Assembly (NCBI RefSeq): GCF_000482545.1
Contig: NZ_KI519454.1
Span: 310,001-374,000, forward strand
DNA length: 64,000 bases
Reading direction: 5' to 3'
From: Arthrobacter sp. 35W
GTDB lineage: Bacteria > Actinomycetota > Actinomycetes > Actinomycetales > Micrococcaceae
Positions 42,334-50,576 of this stretch are shown piece by piece. Made by a program: the position numbers and the translations under genes. The notes under the pieces were generated by a model. The model ran no database searches. It saw nothing but the letters and a program-made list of their open reading frames with translations, and was not told the DNA's origin. The number at the start of each line of letters is the position of its first letter. Position 1 is the stretch's first letter.

Positions 42334-44262
42334 CTAGCGGAACAGGGCGCCTCTGACGCCCATGATGATCCTGTCGCCGACGGCCGCCTTTTGCAGCCAG
42401 TCCACCATGTAGGGATGGGCGATGGCGATGCAGCCTGCCGTGGGCACGGGGTTCTCATGGAGGAAGATGGCGAAGCCCGCGTCCTGCACAATCGGGGAGT
42501 CCGGGGGCCGGTTGTAATTGATGACGGCGCCCTGCTGGTAGTCATTGCCGGCCTTCTGGAGGAAGTACCACATGTTCTCATCCCAGCCCGTCCACGAGGT
42601 GGATTCGAAGTACCGGTTGTAGGTCGATGTTCCAGGGTTTCCACCCCACCGGCTGTTGGGGTTCAGCTTTTGGTAGGGGAGTGCCGTCCCCGGGTTGCCG
42701 GCGCCGAAGGCCTCCGTCACCGAATAGGATCCCGTCGGGCTGTAGAGGTTGCGGGTGGGGCCCGATGCGATGCCAGGGGGCTTGAACCCGCTGGCTCCCA
42801 CGGTGCCGCGCACCGCCCAGTCCTCGACATACTGTCCGGCGATGCTCCGGCAGCGGATGAACCACGCCCCGGACTGGCCGTAGCCTTCAGCAACCGCGAA
42901 GGACACGGTCCGGGCCCCATAGCCGCTGTACACGGAACGGCCGTTGTTCAGTGATTCGCATTCGTTGTACCGTTTTTGCCCCACCCACCCGTTCTCCCAG
43001 GAGATGGTGCCCGTCTGGAACTTTTGGATGCAAGTGGTGCCCTGACAGATTTCCCTGCCGATCGGATAGCCCAACCACCCCCAGGCCCAGCCCGCGCTTG
43101 AGTACGACGATTGGATGCCACCCCAAACGGGGTGGGCCCCCGAGCTGGGGGACCACCAAATGATGCCGCGCTGGTACCACTGGTAGCAGCCGCCGCCGGG
43201 CAGACCACACACCTCGTTGGCGGTCGGGTAGCCGAGGTGGCCGTTCTCATAGCCGTTGGCGGCCCAGGCGCCGCGGACGGCGCCAAGGGAAACGGCAGCA
43301 CCGGTGGCCGGGGACCACACGATGGCTCCGCTTTGGAACATTTGGTAGCAGCCGCCGTCGCGCAGCCCGCAGACCTCGTTGGTGGTGGGGTAGCCGAGGT
43401 AGCCGTTCTCGAAGCCGGTGGCCGCCCACGCGGTTCGAATGGCACCGAGGGAAATGGCGGCGCCGGTGGCCGGGGACCACACGATGGCTCCACCTTGGAA
43501 CATTTGGTAGCAGCCGCCGTCGCGCAGGCCGCAAACCGTGTTGGTGGTGGGGTAGCCCAGGTAGCCATTCTCGTAGCCGGAGGCTGCCCAGGAGCTTCGG
43601 ATGGGGCCCGCGGAAATGGCAGCGCCTGTGCCGGGCGAGAACAGGATGGCACCGTTCTGGAACATTTGGTAGCAGCCGCCGTCGCGCAGGCCGCAGACCT
43701 CGTCGGTGGCCGGGTAGCCGAGCTGGCCGTTCTCGAAGCCGGAGGCGGCCCACGTGGTGCCGATGATGCCGGTGACTGAGTGGGCGCCCGTTGCCGGGGT
43801 CCACACGATTGCCCCGTGCTCGAACGCTTGCGAACATCCGCCCTGGGCGAGACCGCAGTTCGCCGGCCCCAATGCCGCGCCGAGCCCGCCCGCTGCTCCG
43901 CCAAGCTGGGCGTATTTGGCCTGGATCGGCGATTCAGGGTCGGGCTCCGGCTGCTGCACACCCGCCGGTTCGGTGGACGACGGCGGCAGCGGGCCAGGCG
44001 TCGCCGGAACCTTTGGCGCCGGGGGAGCAGCCGGGACCGCCGGCGGTTCGGCGGGTGACGGCTCCAGGGCGGATGCGGACGGCCTGGGGCCGGTAGTGTC
44101 CGGACCGGGGGCGCCAGGCGGTGCCGTTGGTTCGGAGCTGGCAGTGGCGGACGGCGGGGAAACGGAATCCACGGCTGCCGCCGGGCCCGCCAGCCCCGCC
44201 AGAAGGGCAAGTGTGGCAGTCAATGCAAGGACAGGGAGAACGGTTCCCCGGCGTACTCTCAT
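42334..44262 (-). CDS. Secreted L,D-transpeptidase with LGFP repeats
   Basis: 642 residues: signal peptide (VLPVLALTATLALLAGLAGPAAA), a Pro/Ala/Ser-rich linker to about residue 115, six LGFP repeats of about 53 residues (key pattern ENGYLGYPTTNEVCGLRDGGCYQ, cell-wall anchoring), a further wall-binding-like region, and a C-terminal YkuD-type L,D-transpeptidase with FAIFLHENPVPTAGCIAI, cysteine as nucleophile. Four of the repeats are also close copies at DNA level (about 160-bp period, 43190-43780). AAGGAG precedes the ATG; the start overlaps the lipoprotein stop (ATGA). It would form 3-3 or lipoprotein/wall links in peptidoglycan. Upstream frame to 44295 is not needed. Confidence 0.9.
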   Translation of the reverse strand: MRVRRGTVLPVLALTATLALLAGLAGPAAAVDSVSPPSATASSEPTAPPGAPGPDTTGPRPSASALEPSPAEPPAVPAAPPAPKVPATPGPLPPSSTEPAGVQQPEPDPESPIQAKYAQLGGAAGGLGAALGPANCGLAQGGCSQAFEHGAIVWTPATGAHSVTGIIGTTWAASGFENGQLGYPATDEVCGLRDGGCYQMFQNGAILFSPGTGAAISAGPIRSSWAASGYENGYLGYPTTNTVCGLRDGGCYQMFQGGAIVWSPATGAAISLGAIRTAWAATGFENGYLGYPTTNEVCGLRDGGCYQMFQSGAIVWSPATGAAVSLGAVRGAWAANGYENGHLGYPTANEVCGLPGGGCYQWYQRGIIWWSPSSGAHPVWGGIQSSYSSAGWAWGWLGYPIGREICQGTTCIQKFQTGTISWENGWVGQKRYNECESLNNGRSVYSGYGARTVSFAVAEGYGQSGAWFIRCRSIAGQYVEDWAVRGTVGASGFKPPGIASGPTRNLYSPTGSYSVTEAFGAGNPGTALPYQKLNPNSRWGGNPGTSTYNRYFESTSWTGWDENMWYFLQKAGNDYQQGAVINYNRPPDSPIVQDAGFAIFLHENPVPTAGCIAIAHPYMVDWLQKAAVGDRIIMGVRGALFR

Positions 44263-44756
44263 GGTGCTCCTTCTGCGGACGTGACGACCCCACACGTTGC
44301 CCCCGGATCAGGGGCGGTGGCGAAGTTTCGCGATGCGACGGACAGGGTGGCCTGTGCGGCAACTGTTTCGCGCACCAGCGCATGGCCCAGGACCGGAACG
44401 CCTCCCGGGCCGGTGACGGCAATGGCGATGGCGTAGGTCTGGGGCGACTGGCCCGCGTTGTGGAGGGTGCCCGTGAAGCTCCAGGATCCGGCGTCGTCCG
44501 CCCGGCAGGACACCTCGGACAACGCCCCCGCCGCGTCAAACCCGGCACTGGCGCCGGCCGCCGGCGGGTGGATGGGTGGGGTTGATGCAGAAGCCGCCGT
44601 CGTGGAGGACGTGCCAGCAGACGATGTGCCTGTTGGCGGCTGGTTGCCGGTGCACCCTGCCAGCGGGAGCGCCGCGGCGAGGAGGGCGCCGGACAGCAAT
44701 GCCGCCCTGGCCACGCCGCGGGAAATCCGGCTGTGCCGCTGAGAAAAACCGATCAT
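44259..44756 (-). CDS. Predicted lipoprotein, function unknown
   Basis: 165 residues with a type II signal peptide: basic start, hydrophobic ALLSGALLAAALPLAGC ending in the lipobox LAGC (cysteine near residue 35), followed by a Thr/Ser/Ala-rich tether. The folded part (residues 75-150) has an immunoglobulin-like beta pattern, SWSFTGTLHNAGQSPQTYAIAIAVTGPGG, and two cysteines able to form a disulfide. I recognise no family. It is coupled (ATGA) to the L,D-transpeptidase downstream, so it may help position that enzyme at the wall. A TTGCAC-n3-GTGCAT palindrome lies just upstream. Confidence 0.8.
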   Translation of the reverse strand: MIGFSQRHSRISRGVARAALLSGALLAAALPLAGCTGNQPPTGTSSAGTSSTTAASASTPPIHPPAAGASAGFDAAGALSEVSCRADDAGSWSFTGTLHNAGQSPQTYAIAIAVTGPGGVPVLGHALVRETVAAQATLSVASRNFATAPDPGATCGVVTSAEGAP

Positions 44757-44775
44757 GACGCCCCCAAACGCACGA

Positions 44776-44790
44776 TTGCACCAAGTGCAT
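44776..44790. promoter_or_regulatory. TetR-type palindrome upstream of the lipoprotein/L,D-transpeptidase operon
   Basis: TTGCACCAAGTGCAT, differing in one base from the TTGCAC-n3-GTGCAA palindrome at the TetR/MMPL promoter (48122). It is 20-34 bases upstream of the lipoprotein ATG, where a repressor would block initiation. Confidence 0.55.
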
Positions 44791-44903
44791 CCGCCCAGGA
44801 AATCCTGCAGCGGTCGCTCATTCTAACCACAGCCACAGTTGAACCGTCGGCATGTGACGGAGCAGGAGCCCGTGCCGGGCCCTGGCTGGGTCCGGTCCAA
44901 AAC

Positions 44904-44958
44904 GAAAACGCAGATGCCGTGGCCTTCACATGGTGAAGGCCACGGCATCTGCGTTTTC
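44904..44958. terminator. Long intrinsic terminator after the MMPL gene
   Basis: A perfect 26-bp stem (outer bases GAAAACGCAGATGCCGTGGC) with a 3-base ATG loop and T-run, 12 bases beyond the MMPL stop. A-runs on the other side also allow termination from the opposite direction. Confidence 0.9.
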
Positions 44959-44969
44959 GATGGGGGTTG

Positions 44970-47453
44970 CTACCGCTGGGCGGTCTCCAGCTCGGTTTCT
45001 GCCTTACCGGCGTCGCGTTCTGCCTCAACGAGGGTGCCCAGCTTGGCGCCCTCGACGTCGACGTCGGGCAGGATCCGCTCCAGCCACGCCGGCAGCCACC
45101 AGGCGCTGCGGCCCAGCAGGTGCATGGCGGCGGGGACGATGGTCATGCGGACCACGAAGGCATCAATCAGCACGCCGAAGGCCAGGGCGAAGCCCAGCGG
45201 GCGCACCATGGTCAGGTGGCTGAAGATGAAGCCGGCAAAGACGCTGGTCATGATGATCGCGGCGGCCGTCACCACCGGGGCGGCATGGCTGAAGCCGGTG
45301 CGCACCGCGGTCTTGGCGTCCTGCCCGTGCACATAGGCCTCGCGCATGCCCGAGGCGATGAACACCTGGTAGTCCATGGCCAGCCCAAACAGCACACCGA
45401 TCAGGATGATGGGCAGGAAGCTCAGGACGGCGCCGGGGTTGGCGACGTCGAACACGCCCCCGAGCCAGCCCCACTGGTACACGGCCACCACGCCACCGAA
45501 GGCGGCGGCGAGCGAGAGCAGGAAGCCTGCCGTGGCCAGCAGCGGCACCAGGATGGAGCGGAACACCAGGATCAGCAGGATCAGGGAGAGCCCGACGACG
45601 ATGGCCAGGTAGGTGGGCAGCGCGGCCCCCAGCTTGGCCGAGACATCCACATTGGCGGCGGTCTGGCCGGTGAGGCCGATCGTGGCACCGGTGGTGGATT
45701 CGATGGCGGCGCCCGCGGCCCGCAGATCGGACACCACGGCCACGGTGCTGGCGCTCGCCGGACCCTCGGCGGGGACCACCTGGATGATCGAGGTGCGCAG
45801 GTCATCGCTCGTGGCCATGGGCACGGCGGCCGTTACATTGGGCACCGTCCGCAGCTCGGCGGCAATGTCCAGATTCTTGGACGTCGCGGCGTCCTTGTCC
45901 AGTCCCTCGGGCAGCGAGGCCACCACGATGATGGGTCCGTTCATGCCGGCGCCGAAGTTCTCGCCGGTGATGGAGTACGCCTGGTAGGCGCTGGAATCCA
46001 CCGGCTCGGAACCGCCGTCGGGCAGGGCCAGACGCAGACCGGCGGCCGGCAGGGCCACCACAATCAGGGCCAGCACCGACACCACCAGGGCTGGCACGGA
46101 GAACCGGGTCACGAGCCCGCCCCAGCCGCGGCCGGCGTGCGCGGCGTCGGCGGCCGCATCCTCGGCGGCGGTGTGGGTGGCGTGGTGGGCGGCGTTCTTC
46201 GCCCAGGCCCGCTTGGAGATGAGCCTCGTGCCAATCAGGGACAGCAGCGCCGGGGTCAGGGTCAGCGCGATGACGACGGCGACGGCCACCGTGGCCGCGG
46301 CGGCCAGGCCCAGCACCGCCAGGAACGGCAGGCCGGTGACGGACAGGGCCGCCAGGGCGATGACGACGGTGAGGCCGGCGAAGAGCACGGCGTTGCCGCT
46401 GGTGCCCGTGGCCTTGGCAATGGATTCGCGCATCTCCATGCCCGCCAGCAGCTGCTGCCGGTGGCGGTTGACGATGAACAGCGAGTAGTCGATGCCCACG
46501 GCCAGGCCGAGCATCAGGGCCAGCATGGGGGAGATGGAGGACATTTCAATGGCACCGGTGAGGGCAAAGGTGCCGCCCACGCCGACGCCCACGCCCACCA
46601 CTGCCATCAGCAGGGGCAGCCCTGCGGCGATCAAGGTGCCAAGCATGATGATCAGCACCAGCGCGGCCACGGCGATGCCCACGGCCTCGGAGATCCCGAA
46701 GAGCGATGACACGTCCTCGGTGATGTCCTTGCTGAAGAAGACCTCGACGCCGGAGGAGGAGGCCTTGTTCAGGACCTCCTGAACCTCGGCGCGGACCTTG
46801 GGGGAGACGGCGTTGATGGAGACGTCGAACTGCACCGCGGCGACGGCGGCCTGGCCGTTCTCGGAGACAAAGCGGATGCCCGAGGCGGCCTCGGCGGTGC
46901 GCTCGCCGAGCAGCAGTGCGCTGGTCTTGGCGGCGAGGGTGGCGGTGCCCTCCTCATACTGCTTCATGCCGGCGTCGTACTGGGCCTGTGCGGCGGGAAA
47001 AAGGGCCTTCAAACCGTCGAGCTGGGCCTTGGAGGCGTCCAGCTCGGCCTGGCCGGCGGCCAGCTGGGCCTTGCCGTCGGCGATCTGGGCGGCGGCGCCG
47101 TCGGACGTGGCCTGCATGGTGAAGGGATCGATCACGCCGCGGATGTTCGAGACGGAGGTGACGTCCTTCAGCGCCGCGGAGACGGCGTCCTTCTGCGCCT
47201 GGGTGAAGGAGCTGCCGTCGCCGGTGGTGAAGACCACCGTGCCGGTGCCGCCGGCGGAGTCGGGCAGATCCGCCTTGAGCTTGTCCGCCATCTGCTGCGT
47301 TTCGGTGCCGGGGATCTGGAAGTTGTTGGTCATCTGGCCGTGGAAGAGGGCAGCGGAACCGCCAACCAATCCCATGACAACCGTCCAGATGGCGATCACC
47401 AGCCAGGAGCGGCGGGCGGAGAACCGGCCGAGCCGGTAGAGCAGAAGTGCCAT
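44970..47453 (-). CDS. MMPL-family RND transporter
   Basis: 827 residues in the MMPL/HpnN plan: a membrane helix at the N-terminus, an extracytoplasmic loop of about 150 residues with coiled-coil character ([22 protein letters not shown]), then two blocks of five to six helices. Proton-relay motifs are LAVGIDYSLFIVNRHRQQL in the first half and FGLAMDYQVFIASGMREAY in the second, each with the conserved Asp-Tyr. Such proteins export lipids, siderophores or drugs; the substrate is unknown. The gene lies 29 bases downstream of the TetR gene and is probably cotranscribed with and repressed by it. Confidence 0.93.
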   Translation of the reverse strand: MALLLYRLGRFSARRSWLVIAIWTVVMGLVGGSAALFHGQMTNNFQIPGTETQQMADKLKADLPDSAGGTGTVVFTTGDGSSFTQAQKDAVSAALKDVTSVSNIRGVIDPFTMQATSDGAAAQIADGKAQLAAGQAELDASKAQLDGLKALFPAAQAQYDAGMKQYEEGTATLAAKTSALLLGERTAEAASGIRFVSENGQAAVAAVQFDVSINAVSPKVRAEVQEVLNKASSSGVEVFFSKDITEDVSSLFGISEAVGIAVAALVLIIMLGTLIAAGLPLLMAVVGVGVGVGGTFALTGAIEMSSISPMLALMLGLAVGIDYSLFIVNRHRQQLLAGMEMRESIAKATGTSGNAVLFAGLTVVIALAALSVTGLPFLAVLGLAAAATVAVAVVIALTLTPALLSLIGTRLISKRAWAKNAAHHATHTAAEDAAADAAHAGRGWGGLVTRFSVPALVVSVLALIVVALPAAGLRLALPDGGSEPVDSSAYQAYSITGENFGAGMNGPIIVVASLPEGLDKDAATSKNLDIAAELRTVPNVTAAVPMATSDDLRTSIIQVVPAEGPASASTVAVVSDLRAAGAAIESTTGATIGLTGQTAANVDVSAKLGAALPTYLAIVVGLSLILLILVFRSILVPLLATAGFLLSLAAAFGGVVAVYQWGWLGGVFDVANPGAVLSFLPIILIGVLFGLAMDYQVFIASGMREAYVHGQDAKTAVRTGFSHAAPVVTAAAIIMTSVFAGFIFSHLTMVRPLGFALAFGVLIDAFVVRMTIVPAAMHLLGRSAWWLPAWLERILPDVDVEGAKLGTLVEAERDAGKAETELETAQR

Positions 47454-47482
47454 TAGTGCGTTTCCGTTCGTGGGTTGGGTGG

Positions 47483-48100
47483 CTAGCTGGCGAAACCGCG
47501 GCGCAGATGGCCGACGGCGTCAATGAGGAGTTGGCGGAGTTCGTCCAGGGATTCGGGGCTGGTGTCCGAGCCGTGCCGGCGGTGCCAGACCTCGACGGCG
47601 GCGCGGCAGCCGCCGACGACGGCACCCACCAGGGCATGGACGTAGAGTTCGTCGCCCGCCCCGCCCAGGCGTTCCAGGGCCATGGCGGTGATCTTGGTGC
47701 TGCACTTGTCCCATGCCTCCAGCTGGAAGCGGGAGAGCTGCGGACTTTGGGTGAGGTCGCAGGTCTCGGCCAGCACGGCGAGGTCGCGGGGGCTGCCCAC
47801 GGCCTCGAGGGCGAACTGGGCAGATTCCAGCACCGGCTCGTCGATGGGCCGCTGGGCCAGCACCGCCAGCAGGGAATCGAGGTATCCCTCCGTGAAGCTG
47901 GCAATGGCCGCTTCAACCGAGGGGAAGTAGTTGAAGAACGTCCGGCGGGAGACGCCGGCGGCGGTGGCGACGTCGTCGACGGTGAAATCGCTGATGTCCT
48001 TGGCCCGCAGCAGATTCAACGCCGCGTTGGCGATGGCCTCCCGCGTGGCGGCCTTGTTTAGTTCGCGCCGCGAGGCGGCGGCTTCTTCCAATGGGGTCAC
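47483..48100 (-). CDS. TetR-family repressor of the MMPL exporter
   Basis: 205 residues with an N-terminal HTH (FTVDDVATAAGVSRRTFFNYFPSVEAAIASF) and a TetR C-terminal domain (TETR_C_17-like in outline, helical, with CDLTQSPQLSRFQLEAWDK). Start is GTG at 48098-48100, without Shine-Dalgarno; a promoter (TTGCAC, 18 bases, TAGTGT on the minus strand) would begin transcription at that codon, so it is probably leaderless. Both promoter hexamers lie in TTGCAC-type palindromes, which points to autorepression. Confidence 0.9.
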   Translation of the reverse strand: MTPLEEAAASRRELNKAATREAIANAALNLLRAKDISDFTVDDVATAAGVSRRTFFNYFPSVEAAIASFTEGYLDSLLAVLAQRPIDEPVLESAQFALEAVGSPRDLAVLAETCDLTQSPQLSRFQLEAWDKCSTKITAMALERLGGAGDELYVHALVGAVVGGCRAAVEVWHRRHGSDTSPESLDELRQLLIDAVGHLRRGFAS

Positions 48101-48104
48101 GTTC

Positions 48105-48136
48105 TTACACTAAGTGCAAGTTTGCACGCAGTGCAA
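48105..48136 (-). promoter_or_regulatory. Double TetR operator overlapping the TetR/MMPL promoter
   Basis: TTACACTAAGTGCAA at 48105-48119 and the perfect palindrome TTGCACGCAGTGCAA at 48122-48136, 17 bases apart. The minus-strand -10 hexamer TAGTGT (48107-48112) lies in the first and the -35 hexamer TTGCAC (48131-48136) in the second. Confidence 0.7.
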
Positions 48137-48203
48137 GTTTAAGCTGCCCGGGCCCTGGTCCGGGCCCCGCTCCGGGCCCGGGCGGGCTGCCGGTTAAACG
48201 GCT

Positions 48204-48246
48204 GAAGCCCGTCCGGGCAGCCATGGTGGCTGCCCGGACGGGCTTC
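48204..48246. terminator. Hairpin terminator downstream of the symporter
   Basis: A perfect 20-bp stem, GAAGCCCGTCCGGGCAGCCA against its complement with a 3-base loop. It lies about 70 bases beyond the symporter stop on the minus strand; the T-run is weak, so termination efficiency is uncertain. Confidence 0.7.
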
Positions 48247-48314
48247 GTGGATGTGCCTTCTACATGCTCATCGGCAATGTTCTGCGGCAGGGCCGCGGTT
48301 GCGCCGCGGAGGCG

Positions 48315-49757
48315 CTATGCGTTGACGAGGTCCTTCTCGCCGGAGCGGGAATCGCCCTTGCCGGACTCGGTGCCGGACTCGGTGTCAACAGCCTCGGCGG
48401 CGGCGTCGTCGGCGTCGTCGGCGAACGGATCGCCATTGCGCGGTGCGTTGTACAGGTCCATATCCAGGATGCCCTGGCGTTTGGCCACGATGGCCGGAAC
48501 CAGTGCCTGGCCGGCCACGTTGACGGCGGTGCGGCCCATGTCCAGGATCGGGTCGATGGCCAGCAGCAGGCCCACGCCGGCCAGCGGCAGACCCAGGGTG
48601 GAGAGCGTCAGCGTGAGCATGACGACGGCGCCGGTGGTGCCGGCCGTGGCGGCCGAGCCCAGGACGGAGACCAGCACGATCAGCAGGTACTGGCTGAAGT
48701 CCAGGTTGATGCCGAAGAACTGGGCCACGAAGATGGCGGCGATGGCCGGGTAGATCGCGGCGCAGCCGTCCATCTTGGTGGTGGCGCCCAGCGGGACGGC
48801 GAAGGAGGCGTAGGCGCGGGGGACGCCCAGGTTGCGCTCGGTCACGCGCTGGGTCAGCGGCAGGGTGCCGATGGAGGAGCGGGAGACGAAGGCCAGCTGG
48901 ACGGCCGGCCAGACGCCGGAGAAGTACTGCTTCACGGACAGGCCGTGGACTCGGGCCAGGATCGGGTAGACCACGAAGAGCACGATGGCCAGGCCAACGT
49001 AGATCGCCACGGTGAACTTGCCCAGCGAGCCGATGGTGTCCCAACCATAGGTGGCAACGGCCTTGCCGATGAGGCCGACGGTGCCGATGGGGGCGATGCG
49101 GATGATCCACCAGAGGACCTTCTGGATGACCTGCAGGGCGGAGGCGTTCAGGTTCAGGAACGGCTCGGCGGCCTTGCCCACCTTCAGGGCGGCGATGCCG
49201 ATGGCGATGGCGATGACCAGGATCTGCAGCACGTTGAAGCTGATCGAGGTGGTGACGGCGCCGCTCTCGGCAACGGAGGAGCTGGCGCCAAGGCCCAGGA
49301 AGTTCTTCGGGAACAGGCCGGTCAGGAAGGCCCACCAGTCACCGGACTTGCCGGTGTATTCCTTGGGGGTGGCCTGACCGGTGCCGGCGCCCGGCTGGAA
49401 GATGACACCCAGACCGATGCCGATGACGACGGCGATCAGGGAGGTGATCGCGAACCAGAGCAGGGTGTTCCACGCCAGCTTCGCGGCGTTGGTCACCTGG
49501 CGCAGGTTGGCGATGGAGGAGACGACGGCGGTGAAGATGAGCGGGACCACGGCGGCCTGCAGCAGCGACACATAGCTGGAGCCGATGGTGGTCAACGTGG
49601 TGGTCAGGCCATTGGGATTCTTGGCGTCGCCGCCAAGGGACTTGGCGATGAGGCCCAGCACGAGGCCGAGCACGAGGGCTGCGATGATTTGGACGCCGAA
49701 GGAGCTGGCCCACTTGGGGAGCCGCGTTGCCTTGGGGGTCTGCGTAGTAGAAGTCAC
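48315..49757 (-). CDS. Dicarboxylate/amino acid:cation symporter (DAACS family)
   Basis: 480 residues, with eight or so membrane helices and two re-entrant hairpins of the GltPh fold. Family marks are LLQAAVVPLIFTAVVSSIANL, the serine-rich hairpin region SRSSIGTLPLTQ, TKMDGCAAIYPAIAAIFVAQFFGI (the NMDG-like sodium/substrate region) and GSAATAGTTGAVVMLTLTLSTLG. The C-terminal 50 residues are acidic and polar. Substrates in the family are glutamate, aspartate or C4-dicarboxylates; the residue pattern does not settle which. Divergent from the 2H-like gene across 139 bases with a palindrome. Confidence 0.92.
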   Translation of the reverse strand: MTSTTQTPKATRLPKWASSFGVQIIAALVLGLVLGLIAKSLGGDAKNPNGLTTTLTTIGSSYVSLLQAAVVPLIFTAVVSSIANLRQVTNAAKLAWNTLLWFAITSLIAVVIGIGLGVIFQPGAGTGQATPKEYTGKSGDWWAFLTGLFPKNFLGLGASSSVAESGAVTTSISFNVLQILVIAIAIGIAALKVGKAAEPFLNLNASALQVIQKVLWWIIRIAPIGTVGLIGKAVATYGWDTIGSLGKFTVAIYVGLAIVLFVVYPILARVHGLSVKQYFSGVWPAVQLAFVSRSSIGTLPLTQRVTERNLGVPRAYASFAVPLGATTKMDGCAAIYPAIAAIFVAQFFGINLDFSQYLLIVLVSVLGSAATAGTTGAVVMLTLTLSTLGLPLAGVGLLLAIDPILDMGRTAVNVAGQALVPAIVAKRQGILDMDLYNAPRNGDPFADDADDAAAEAVDTESGTESGKGDSRSGEKDLVNA

Positions 49758-49828
49758 GGGACCACGCTATGGCTGTGTCGACGGGTGTGAATAATTAGTG
49801 TTTCGCTTTGTGACAATGCGGAATCCAC

Positions 49829-49844
49829 TGTGCCGTGCGGCACA
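49829..49844. promoter_or_regulatory. 16-bp palindrome between symporter and 2H-like gene
   Basis: TGTGCCG and CGGCACA arms with a two-base centre. It lies 72-87 bases upstream of the symporter and 53-68 upstream of the divergent gene. Regulator unknown. Confidence 0.45.
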
Positions 49845-49896
49845 TGGCGGGGGACAATCAAGGCACCAGTGATCCACTGCCCGACAGGGGGTTCAG

Positions 49897-50469
49897 ATGA
49901 CCATCGTTCCACGCATCACCGTCGAGGTTCCGGTGCTGGGGATTGGCTCCGGGACCGGCGGCTACGAGGGGCTGGCCCGCCATGTCAGGTCCCTGCGGAG
50001 GCCCGCAGGCCTGCACATGACACTGCTGCACCTTGGCGTCCTGGCGGACTTTGCCCGCGACGTCGAGGGGTGGACCAAGGGCCGCACCAGTGCCGCCCGG
50101 GCCACCGACGCGACAGTTGCCTGGCTCAGGGGGCTGCCGGTGCTGGAACCGTTTTCCGCCACGGCCGCACGGCTGGTGGTGCTGGGCGGCGGGGGAGTCT
50201 ACGGGCTGGACGTTGACGTGCCCGAGGAGGTGCGCACCTTCCAGACGTCCCTGGTGGCGGGCCTGCATGCGCTGTTGGACTCGCTGCTGATGGACAACAT
50301 CGACGATTTCATCCTCAGCTCGCCGGCCCTCGGCTACCGGTACCCGCACTGGACCCCGCATGTCGCCGTCGGCCGTCCGGCGGCGTACCCGGCGAAGGTG
50401 GTCGAGGTGCTGCCGCTCAACGTGCAGTTCGGCCCGTCCCAGATCCGCAACGAGCGGTATCTGCCCTAG
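49897..50469 (+). CDS. 2H-phosphoesterase-like protein (2'-5' RNA ligase/LigT superfamily candidate)
   Basis: 190 residues. The first half carries HMTLLHLG, a good HxTx motif near residue 47; the second half carries HWTPHVAVGR near residue 160, where the usual second HxTx reads HVAV, so threonine is replaced by alanine unless HWTP is the functional copy. Spacing and the surrounding hydrophobic strands fit the 2H fold. AGGGGG is upstream of the ATG. Substrate unknown; possibly RNA 2',3'-cyclic phosphates. No partner gene in the same direction. Confidence 0.55.
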   Translation: MTIVPRITVEVPVLGIGSGTGGYEGLARHVRSLRRPAGLHMTLLHLGVLADFARDVEGWTKGRTSAARATDATVAWLRGLPVLEPFSATAARLVVLGGGGVYGLDVDVPEEVRTFQTSLVAGLHALLDSLLMDNIDDFILSSPALGYRYPHWTPHVAVGRPAAYPAKVVEVLPLNVQFGPSQIRNERYLP

Positions 50470-50504
50470 CCCCGCTGGTCAAACGGGGCGGAGCGAGACC
50501 CGGG

Positions 50505-50562
50505 GACGCACTTCCCCTTTGAGGACGCGTCCACTACTGCGTCCTCAAAGGGGGAGTGCGTC
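50505..50562. repeat. Dispersed hairpin repeat, best-preserved copy
   Basis: Arms of 24 bases starting GACGCACTTCCCCTTTGAGG are almost perfectly complementary and close on the loop GTCCACTACT. It stands between the convergent 2H-like and DUF885 genes, where it could also act as a terminator-like barrier, though no T-run follows. Confidence 0.85.
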
Positions 50563-50576
50563 GCGAGCCGTGGAGA

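Noticed and set aside
50505-50562. Plain intrinsic terminator
   Set aside because: It lacks a T-run and matches the dispersed repeat family, though it may still affect transcript ends.
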